Program-made: the position numbers and the translations under genes
The notes under the pieces: generated by a model
Told to the model about the DNA's origin: nothing
The model's input: only the letters and a program-made list of their open reading frames with translations
Databases searched by the model: none
Part shown: piece after piece, positions 1 through 4,301 of the stretch
Numbering within the stretch: position 1 is the stretch's first letter
Layout of the letters: the number at the start of each line of letters is the position of its first letter
Assembly: GCA_019239785.1 (NCBI GenBank)
Contig: JAFAZM010000093.1
Location: 1 to 5,119 of the forward strand
Source: Sphingomonadaceae bacterium
Lineage (GTDB): Bacteria; Pseudomonadota; Alphaproteobacteria; Sphingomonadales; Sphingomonadaceae
Direction of reading: 5' to 3'
Length of the DNA stretch: 5,119 nt

Positions 1-1520
1 CCGGTACCGCATTGCTCGTGGACCTCAGCAGCAACGGCAATTCCGATCGCCTCGCGGTGTCAGCAACTACCTTCGGCGCGAACAACACACCTACCAACGG
101 CATTGCTAATATCGGCGGGATCGTCGTGTTCAATGCGACGAACGGCAACGCCGTGCGGGCCGGCAACGTCTACACGATCCTGACCGCGCAGGGCGGCGTC
201 ACCGGCACCTTCAACGGCACCGCCGCGATCAGCGCGATCCTGACGCCGACCTTCGTCTACAATGCGAACTCGGTGGACGTGCGGATCCAGGCCGGCCTCT
301 ATGCCAATGTGGTCAGCGCGAACTCCGCCGTGCAGCGCTCCTATGCGACCATGCTCGACAGCAGCCGCGCCTCGGCCGGCCCGACCCTGGCTTCGCTCTA
401 CGCAACGCTCGATCTCCAGAATCAGGCGACGATCCAGGGCTTCCTGGAGAGCATCGCCCCACGCTTCGAGTCGCTGCGGACGGCGATCGGCGTTGCCGAG
501 ACCGAGAACATGTCGCGCTTCTATCGCCAGCGGATCGAGGAGATCACCCCGGGCGAGGCCACCGGCCAGCTCGCGATGATGGGCCAGCCGCTGCAATTCG
601 CCCAGGCGAGCGCCACCTACGGCGCCGCTGCCGCGGTCGAAAGCGACGCCACCGCGAACATGGTCCAGACCGCCGCGGTGCCGCTGCCGGAGAATATGAG
701 CGGCTACATCACCGCCGGTTACATCGACGGCGATTCGCGGCCGATGCCGGCCGCGGCTTCGGCGGGCAGGGACCAGTTCAACGGCTGGTTCTTCGCCGTG
801 GGTCTCGAGCGCGAGATCGGCGACCATGCCTCGGGCGGCTTCTCGATCGCCTATACCGATCTCAACGGCCAAACCGGCGGGGCGCCGCAGCAGGTCGGCG
901 GCAAGCTGATCCAGGGCACGCTCTACGGCGCGCTCCGGACCCGCACGGGCCTCCGCCTCGACGGCCAGCTCAGCGCCGGCCAGCTGCAGACCACGACGCG
1001 CCGCGGCGCCAATCTCGCCGGCACGACCTACGACCTGCGTTCCAGCGGCGACGCGCTCGCGTTCAGCGCCGAGGCCGGCATCGGCTACGACGTCTCGAAG
1101 GGCGGCAATTTCTCGATCGTCCCGCGGGCGTCGCTGCGCTACGGCGTCGTCGACTTCAGCCGGGTCCAAGAGCGGGGCGGCCCGATGGAGCTGGTCATCC
1201 AGGGCCGGCGTTCGGAGAGCCTGGACGCCCGCACCGGGATCAGCCTGGCCGGCCATAGCGGCAATATCCGGCCCTATCTCTCGGCCAATTACGTCCACGC
1301 CTTCAAGGACCGGCCGAGCACGTTCGGCGCGAGCTTCACCGGCGCCCAGGCCTTCGCGCCGTTCGCGCTCGCCTCGACCGACAGCGACTGGGGCGAGATT
1401 GCCGGCGGCTTCTCCTTCACCGCCGGTCATGTCGAGATCGGCTTCGATGCCGATACGACGGTGTTCCGCGACGACGTTCGCAACCAGAGCTACCGGGGCC
1501 GCATCGGCATCCGCTTCTGA
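1..1520 (+). CDS. Autotransporter outer-membrane beta-barrel protein, C-terminal part (5' end outside window)
   Basis: The reading frame is open from the first complete codon (position 3) to TGA at 1518-1520, giving 505 residues of a larger protein. Residues about 1-97 are Asn/Thr/Gly-rich and look like the end of a beta-helical passenger, including YTILTAQGGVTGTF and then LTPTFVYNANSVDV, a pattern common just before the translocator in type V secretion proteins. Residues about 98-180 look helical and may be the linker that plugs the pore. Residues about 233-505 alternate polar and aromatic/hydrophobic positions (GYITAGYIDGD, GWFFAVGLEREIG, GGFSIAYTDL, PYLSANYVHAF), as expected for the roughly 12-stranded autotransporter barrel. 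The last residues are RIGIRF; a terminal Phe is the usual BAM recognition signal. Known for the family: the barrel inserts in the outer membrane and exports the passenger. The passenger's role cannot be judged, because its start and signal peptide lie outside the window. A strong terminator follows. Confidence 0.9.
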   Translation, partial: GTALLVDLSSNGNSDRLAVSATTFGANNTPTNGIANIGGIVVFNATNGNAVRAGNVYTILTAQGGVTGTFNGTAAISAILTPTFVYNANSVDVRIQAGLYANVVSANSAVQRSYATMLDSSRASAGPTLASLYATLDLQNQATIQGFLESIAPRFESLRTAIGVAETENMSRFYRQRIEEITPGEATGQLAMMGQPLQFAQASATYGAAAAVESDATANMVQTAAVPLPENMSGYITAGYIDGDSRPMPAAASAGRDQFNGWFFAVGLEREIGDHASGGFSIAYTDLNGQTGGAPQQVGGKLIQGTLYGALRTRTGLRLDGQLSAGQLQTTTRRGANLAGTTYDLRSSGDALAFSAEAGIGYDVSKGGNFSIVPRASLRYGVVDFSRVQERGGPMELVIQGRRSESLDARTGISLAGHSGNIRPYLSANYVHAFKDRPSTFGASFTGAQAFAPFALASTDSDWGEIAGGFSFTAGHVEIGFDADTTVFRDDVRNQSYRGRIGIRF

Positions 1521-1537
1521 TCGCGACGCCAGACAAG

Positions 1538-1576
1538 AGAGGGGCCGGACGGGAAACCGCCCGGCCCTTTTCTTTT
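1538..1576 (+). terminator. Intrinsic terminator after the autotransporter gene, possibly bidirectional
   Basis: A hairpin pairs GGGCCGG (1542-1548) with CCGGCCC (1561-1567), then after one A/C mismatch pairs CGG (1550-1552) with CCG (1557-1559), closing on a GAAA (GNRA-type) tetraloop at 1553-1556. TTTTCTTTT (1568-1576) follows directly, so on the plus strand this is a textbook Rho-independent terminator 18 bases after the stop codon. The purines before the stem (AGAG, 1538-1541) can pair partly with the T tract. Read on the minus strand, the same stem is followed by TCTCTT, so it could also stop transcripts from the convergent glutaredoxin gene, though the U tract is weaker in that direction. 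The T tract is also one arm of a small inverted repeat, TTCTTTT-G-AAAAGAA (1570-1584). Confidence 0.9.
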
Positions 1577-1620
1577 GAAAAGAACGAACGATTGAAGCCC
1601 GAACAAGGGCCATCCTGGCG

Positions 1621-1866
1621 CTATGCGTCTTCCAGCCAACCCTCCAGATCGTCGGCGCCGCCGATCCGTTCGTCGTCGACGAAGATCTGCGGCGTGGTCG
1701 CGACCCCGTGCTGTTCCTTGAACGCGTCGACCTCGTCGCGCGTCTCGAGCAGCCGGTCGTCGATCTCGAAGCCGCTCTCCTCGAGCATTTCCTTGGCGCG
1801 CACGCCGTAGGGGCAGACATGGTCCGGCAGGACCATGCGGTAGAGGATTGCCTTGCGTTCCGTCAT
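1621..1866 (-). CDS. Small glutaredoxin-like protein with CPYG active site
   Basis: ATG is at 1866-1864 and TAG at 1623-1621, giving 81 residues, the length of a single glutaredoxin domain. Visible features: a first strand KAILYRMVL (5-13); the active site C18-P-Y-G21 at the start of the first helix (HVCPYGVRAKEML); T57-T58-P59 (TTPQIFVDDE), where Pro59 would be the cis-proline facing the thiol; and the GG-x-DDL motif (69-74) that binds glutathione in this family. The second cysteine of the classical CPYC site is Gly21, so a monothiol mechanism or a glutathione-transfer role is more likely than dithiol reduction of proteins. The start is supported by AAGGTG (1878-1873) 6 bases upstream. The gene converges on the autotransporter gene and diverges from the yihY-like gene, so it is probably transcribed alone. 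Partner and substrate cannot be told from sequence. Cytoplasmic; no signal peptide. Confidence 0.87.
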   Translation of the reverse strand: MTERKAILYRMVLPDHVCPYGVRAKEMLEESGFEIDDRLLETRDEVDAFKEQHGVATTPQIFVDDERIGGADDLEGWLEDA

Positions 1867-2064
1867 TTTCTTCACCTTCGGCCGAGGTTGATCGTTCGAG
1901 AGACCCGCCGGCGCGACGCCCGGCGGGACCGGGCCGCCCCGGACCGGAATCCTCGCGGACACGGGAAACGCAGTCGCCCGATCGGGGTTTCGCCTCTGCT
2001 TCCGGTCATCTCGGCCGCGGGGAACTTGCAGAAGGCCCGGACATTCGCGGGGCCGGAGACGAAG
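1867..2064. promoter_or_regulatory. Divergent intergenic region between the glutaredoxin and yihY-like genes
   Basis: This 198-base gap separates two divergent start codons, so promoters for both genes should lie here. I see no convincing -35/-10 pair on either strand. The glutaredoxin RBS (AAGGTG on the minus strand, 1873-1878) and the yihY RBS (GGAGA, 2055-2059) sit at its two ends. The only clear structure is the GC-rich inverted repeat at 1904-1927. Reading frames that run through the gap on both strands carry no recognisable domain and look like high-GC run-through. Confidence 0.5.
1904..1927. repeat. Perfect 8-bp GC inverted repeat in the divergent gap
   Basis: CCCGCCGG (1904-1911) and CCGGCGGG (1920-1927) are perfect reverse complements around an 8-base loop, about 40 bases upstream of the glutaredoxin start. 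Neither strand has a T run after it, so it is not an intrinsic terminator. It could be an operator, a leader hairpin of the glutaredoxin mRNA, or a dispersed palindromic repeat. Function unknown. Confidence 0.5.
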
Positions 2065-2967
2065 ATGGGCACTTCCCTGCGCGCCGCGGGCGGCAAAGAC
2101 CAGGGTTCGAAGCGGTCGGCCAAGGCGGCCCCGCAACGGCGCGGGGCGCGCACGTCGCGGCCCTGGCTGGACATCCTGCGCTGCACCTGGAGCGAATTCT
2201 GGGACGACCAGATTCCGATGATCGCGGCCGGCGTCACCTTCTACACGTTGCTCGCCCTCTTTCCGGCGATCGGCGCCTTGGTCTCCCTCTGGGGGCTGCT
2301 CGGCAATGTGGGCGATGCGCGCGACGCGCTGGCCCAATTGTCGGCCGTCCTGCCCGGCGGCGCGCTGACCGTGATCAGCGACGAGATGATGCGCGTCTCC
2401 GCGGCCAATACCGGCGGGCTGACCCTTGCCGCGGCCGGCGGCCTGCTCCTCTCGATCTGGAGCGCGAACGGCGCGATGAGCGCGATCATCACCGGGCTCA
2501 ACATCGCCTACGGCCTGAAGGAGGAGCGCTCCTTCTTCCGCCGCACCCTGGTCGCGCTGGCCTTCACGCTCGCGGCCATCCTCTTCGCCGTGGCGGCGGT
2601 GCTGGTGCTGCTGCTGCCCGCCTCGCTGCACGGCCAGGTCGGCGACACCGAGATCTTCCTGCTGCGCGCCGCGGGCATGGCCGGCCTGTTCGCCGCCCTG
2701 CTGGTCGGCCTTTCCCTGCTCTACCATTTCGGGCCGGCAAAGCATCGCGGCCATTGGCGGCTGTTCACCTGGGGCGGCTGCATCGCCGGAATCTGCTGGC
2801 TGCTCGTCTCGATCGGCTTCTCGCTCTACGTCGCCCATTTCGGCAGCTACAACCGCACCTACGGCTCGCTCGGCGCGGTGATCGGGTTCATGACCTGGAT
2901 CTGGATCTCCGCGATGGTGATCCTCGTTGGGGCGGAGTTGAATGCGGAGATCGAGAGCCGCGACTAG
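2065..2967 (+). CDS. YihY/BrkB family inner-membrane protein
   Basis: This 300-residue protein starts at ATG 2065, preceded by GGAGA (2055-2059) at 5-base spacing. An in-frame TTG at 2026 is a weaker alternative. A basic, polar N-terminus (1-33) precedes about six membrane segments: roughly 51-78, 117-140, 161-185, 203-222, 234-256 and 268-292. Family hallmarks are AAGVTFYTLLALFPA (54-68), the Gly/Ala-rich stretch ending in SIWSANGAMSAIITGLN (130-146), and YNRTYGSLGAVIGF (262-275) followed by TWIWISAMVILVGAELNAE. Length is normal for the family (about 280-330). Known: this family was once called ribonuclease BN, an assignment later moved to an unrelated protein; Bordetella BrkB was linked to serum resistance. 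The true activity is unsettled, so no transport or nuclease role is claimed. The TAG stop (2965-2967) is shared with an IS630 element: TA is the target duplication and G is the first IS base. The native stop was also TAG, so the protein appears complete. Confidence 0.93.
   Translation: MGTSLRAAGGKDQGSKRSAKAAPQRRGARTSRPWLDILRCTWSEFWDDQIPMIAAGVTFYTLLALFPAIGALVSLWGLLGNVGDARDALAQLSAVLPGGALTVISDEMMRVSAANTGGLTLAAAGGLLLSIWSANGAMSAIITGLNIAYGLKEERSFFRRTLVALAFTLAAILFAVAAVLVLLLPASLHGQVGDTEIFLLRAAGMAGLFAALLVGLSLLYHFGPAKHRGHWRLFTWGGCIAGICWLLVSIGFSLYVAHFGSYNRTYGSLGAVIGFMTWIWISAMVILVGAELNAEIESRD
2965..2966. repeat. Left copy of the TA target-site duplication
   Basis: TA directly outside the left terminal repeat matches TA at 4013-4014 outside the right one. 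This copy forms the first two bases of the yihY-like stop codon. Confidence 0.88.
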
Positions 2968-2982
2968 AGTCTTTCCGCGTTT
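2967..2982 (+). repeat. Left terminal inverted repeat of the IS630 element
   Basis: GAGTCTTTCCGCGTTT pairs with the right end at 3998-4012, with one mismatch (G/C at position 3) and one extra C. Directly inside it are nested small palindromes: GATTGAATC (2983-2991), GAATC...GATTC (2987-2991 with 2998-3002) and GGGATTCCC (2996-3004). These may be transposase contact sites; I see no matching set inside the right end. Confidence 0.88.
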
Positions 2983-3041
2983 GATTGAATCGCGAGGGAT
3001 TCCCAAGGTTCGGGTTTTGTGATTCAGCATGTTGGCTGGAT

Positions 3042-3046
3042 GGAGG
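3042..3046 (+). promoter_or_regulatory. Shine-Dalgarno GGAGG of the transposase gene
   Basis: GGAGG ends 9 bases before ATG 3056 and decides the start. It favours 3056 over the upstream in-frame ATG at 3029, which has no comparable site. The resulting N-terminus, MTPYSQDLRDRF, is the usual one for IS630 transposases. Confidence 0.8.
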
Positions 3047-3055
3047 TCAGCATGG

Positions 3056-3999
3056 ATGACGCCTTATTCGCAGGATTTGCGTGATCGTTTTTGCCGATTG
3101 CTGGACCGCGGCACGTCTGCGCGAGGTGCAGCGCGCCATCTGGAGGTGAGCGCAAGTGTTGGCATCAAGTGGGCCCAGCGGTGGCGCGCCACAGGGGATT
3201 TGGCCCCGGGTAAGATGGGCGGTCATCGGCGACCGAAGCTGGAGCCTGAGCGCGATTGGCTCTTGGAGCTGGTCGGCCGCGAGAAGGATCTAACGCTGCA
3301 TGCCATCCTGGCCAGGCTCGCTGAGGAGCGTGGCATGGTGGTGAGCTGCGATACGCTGTGGCGGTATCTGCGCTCCTTGGGGCTTACTTTTAAAAAAAGA
3401 CGCTCTACCCCAAGGAACAGGACCGGCTCGACGTCGCCCGCAGGCGGGCACGCTGGAAGGCGATCCAGCGGCTGATCGAGGCGCGCCGCTTCGTCTTCAT
3501 CGACGAGACCTGGATCAAGACCAACATGACCCGCACCCACGGCTGGTGCCCAAAGGGCGAACCGCTGATCGACAAGGTGCCCCACGGCCATTGGAAGACG
3601 ATGACCTTCATCGCCGCGCTCACCCATAAGGGCATTGCTGCACCATGCGTACTCGATGGTCCGATCAACGGCGCAAGCTTCCTCGCCTGGGTCGAGCAGT
3701 GCCTCATCCCCGAGCTCGAGCCGGGCTCGATCGTCGTCCTCGACAATCTCGGCAGCCACAAGGCCAGCCGCATCCGCCAGCTGATCCGCAAGGCCGGAAG
3801 CAAGCTCTTCTTCCTGCCTGCCTACTCGCCCGACCTCAATCCGATCGAGCAGGTCTTCTCAAAGCTCAAACGCCTCTTCCGTAAGGCCAAGGAGCGCACC
3901 GTCGAGGCCAGCTGGCGACGGATCGGCAAGCTCCTCGATCACTTCTCTCCCGAGGAATGCGCCAACTACATCAGGAACGCCGGATATGACCCCGCATAA
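3056..3999 (+). CDS. IS630-family DDE transposase, two frames joined by a -1 shift
   Basis: The first frame runs from ATG 3056 to TGA 3473-3475 (139 aa alone). The second is open through the A7 tract and ends at TAA 3997-3999. Joining them by a -1 shift after codon 3395-3397 gives 314 residues, a normal IS630 transposase length. Residues 1-114 hold the DNA-binding part: a helix-turn-helix near 20-45 (TSARGAARHLEVSASVGIKW), the linker KMGGHRRP and a second winged-helix-like unit ending SCDTLWRYLRSLGLTFKK. Residues 115-314 form the RNase H-like catalytic domain, with D150 (FIDET), D230 (VVLDNLGSHK) and E265 (NPIEQ). The second D and the E are 34 residues apart, the IS630 D-D-34-E spacing. The conserved VLDGPING and SPEECANYIRNAGY are present. 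The first frame alone has no catalytic residue; a start at ATG 3526 would lose D150. So activity needs frameshifting or transcript slippage, unless the A7 tract is a disabling mutation. Confidence 0.92.
3374..3416 (+). promoter_or_regulatory. Putative -1 frameshift/slippage site (A7) inside a 9-bp inverted repeat
   Basis: Seven A's (3392-3398) follow TTTT. In the first frame the codons are TTT AAA AAA AGA CGC. Moving back one base gives AAA AAA AAG ACG CTC, so the joined protein reads FKKKTLYPKEQ, which fits the family. TCCTTGGGG (3374-3382) and CCCCAAGGA (3408-3416) are perfect reverse complements around the site, and CTTTT (3387-3391) can pair with AAAAG (3395-3399) inside the loop. A second small GC hairpin is GCCCG-cagg-CGGGC (3436-3449), about 37 bases after the tract. 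Either tRNA-Lys slips back in the P site before the AGA codon, probably rare in this GC-rich DNA, or RNA polymerase adds an A. The sequence alone cannot decide. Confidence 0.65.
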
Positions 4000-4012
4000 A
4001 CCGGAAAGAGTC
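3998..4012 (-). repeat. Right terminal inverted repeat of the IS630 element
   Basis: Read on the minus strand from 4012 inward, GACTCTTTCCGGTTT matches the left end apart from one substitution and one missing C. The transposase TAA stop (3997-3999) overlaps its inner edge, so the gene fills the element to its last bases. Confidence 0.88.
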
Positions 4013-4014
4013 TA
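4013..4014. repeat. Right copy of the TA target-site duplication
   Basis: TA directly outside the right terminal repeat. With G4015 it forms the TAG that would have been the yihY-like stop before insertion. Confidence 0.88.
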
Positions 4015-4021
4015 GCCCTCG

Positions 4022-4048
4022 CCGCCCGCCAAAGCTTGGCGAAGGCGG
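4022..4048. repeat. Strong bulged hairpin, probable native 3' structure of the yihY-like gene
   Basis: CCGCC (4022-4026) pairs with GGCGG (4044-4048), and after a two-base AA bulge CGCCAA (4027-4032) pairs with TTGGCG (4036-4041) around an AGC loop. That gives 11 pairs, starting 8 bases after the IS end. Before insertion it lay only a few bases after the yihY-like stop. A pyrimidine-rich run (CCCCTCCCCTCTCTCTCCC) follows rather than U's, so it is not a classical terminator; it may protect the mRNA end or act with Rho. Confidence 0.55.
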
Positions 4049-4049
4049 G

Positions 4050-4078
4050 TTGCCCCTCCCCTCTCTCTCCCTTATATG
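4050..4078 (+). promoter_or_regulatory. Candidate sigma-70-type promoter for rpsA
   Basis: TTGCCC (4050-4055) and TATATG (4073-4078) are separated by 17 bases, a plausible housekeeping -35/-10 pair with a good TTG and TATA core. It would place the start of transcription near 4085 and give an rpsA leader of a little over 200 bases. The spacer is almost all C and T. The element lies wholly downstream of the IS, so the insertion should not have broken it. The call rests on pattern only. Confidence 0.4.
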
Positions 4079-4079
4079 C

Positions 4080-4102
4080 GCCACCGTCCGGCGGGCGGTG
4101 GC
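4080..4102 (+). repeat. 10-bp hairpin at the predicted rpsA transcript start
   Basis: G4080 to C4089 (GCCACCGTCC) pairs with 4093-4102 (GGGCGGTGGC) around a three-base GGC loop, with one G-U pair. No T run follows. If the promoter call is right, this stem spans the beginning of the transcript; it could stabilise the 5' end or bind a regulator. Confidence 0.5.
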
Positions 4103-4119
4103 TCGCGGAAAGCCAGGAT

Positions 4120-4169
4120 AAGGCGGTGCGCTTCTGGGGCCGGTGAGCCGCTCCCCGAGGCGCCTTTTT
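4120..4169 (+). terminator. Terminator-like structure upstream of rpsA (terminator or attenuator)
   Basis: AAGGCG (4120-4125) pairs with CGCCTT (4161-4166). Inside, CTTC (4131-4134) can pair with GAGG (4157-4160), GGGG (4136-4139) with CCCC (4153-4156), and CGG (4141-4143) with CCG (4148-4150). TTTTT (4165-4169) closes the structure. Together this resembles a large, bulged intrinsic terminator about 130 bases before the rpsA start. It could end transcripts from upstream or, if transcription starts near 4085, attenuate rpsA itself. The internal bulge (GTGCG) weakens the call. Confidence 0.4.
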
Positions 4170-4180
4170 ACTTCCCTCGC

Positions 4181-4234
4181 TTGCCGCGTCTCCGCTGCTC
4201 CGGGCGCCGCTCCGGCATGAGGCCGTCGCGGCAA
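4181..4234 (+). repeat. 8-bp inverted repeat in the rpsA leader
   Basis: TTGCCGCG (4181-4188) and CGCGGCAA (4227-4234) are perfect reverse complements and enclose smaller stems, for example CGGC (4213-4216) with GCCG (4222-4225). The structure ends about 55 bases before the RBS. It could be part of a folded leader; no known riboswitch or protein-leader motif is recognised. Confidence 0.4.
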
Positions 4235-4287
4235 ATCACTCTGGCCCGGCCCGCGCGCCCTTCAAGTTCGCGGTGCGGACCGGTTTT

Positions 4288-4293
4288 GAAGGA
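4288..4293 (+). promoter_or_regulatory. Shine-Dalgarno GAAGGA of rpsA, selecting a TTG start
   Basis: GAAGGA ends 8 bases before TTG 4302-4304. An in-frame TGA at 4287-4289 overlaps it, and no other start codon lies between that stop and the TTG, so the TTG is the only start that keeps the conserved N-terminus. Confidence 0.85.
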
Positions 4294-4301
4294 ATATCCA
4301 C

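Larger units (their letters stand above)
2967..4012 (+). mobile_element. Complete IS630-family insertion sequence (1046 bp)
   Basis: The left end reads GAGTCTTTCCGCGTTT (2967-2982); the right end, read inward on the minus strand from 4012, reads GACTCTTTCCGGTTT. Ten of the first eleven bases match, and GTTT matches again if one C is skipped. TA flanks both ends (2965-2966 and 4013-4014), the target duplication typical of IS630/Tc1-mariner elements. Both junctions read CTAG, and the rebuilt empty site (CGAC-TA-GCCC) is itself CTAG, the target known for IS630. The element carries one transposase gene in two frames, in the same direction as the yihY-like gene and rpsA, and no passenger genes. 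The transposase stop codon overlaps the inner part of the right repeat. Intact ends, a clean duplication and an intact DDE triad suggest a recent insertion. Confidence 0.94.

Noticed and set aside
60..1820. Long minus-strand open frame (586 codons) opposite the autotransporter gene
   Set aside because: It is a high-GC shadow: low-complexity Ala/Arg/Asp/Gly-rich translation without a domain, antisense to a clear barrel protein; its first part is glutaredoxin DNA read in the wrong frame.
2965..2967. Idea that the IS truncated the YihY-like protein
   Set aside because: Removing the IS and one TA copy restores TAG at the same codon, and the downstream sequence is not coding.
1848..2984. Second plus-strand open frame overlapping the YihY-like gene
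   Set aside because: Arg/Pro/Gly-rich translation with no hydrophobic segments or family motifs; the frame starting at 2065 carries all the YihY hallmarks.
1867..3030. Minus-strand extension upstream of the glutaredoxin start
   Set aside because: The extra residues are antisense to the YihY-like gene and low in complexity. The ATG at 1866 has an RBS and gives an exact single-domain glutaredoxin.
3029..3031. Upstream ATG as the transposase start
   Set aside because: It has no good RBS and adds nine atypical residues; GGAGG at 3042-3046 points to ATG 3056.
3526..3999. Second transposase frame as an independent protein from ATG 3526
   Set aside because: It would lack the first catalytic Asp (D150), and the frame is open and conserved well upstream of that ATG, back to the A7 tract.
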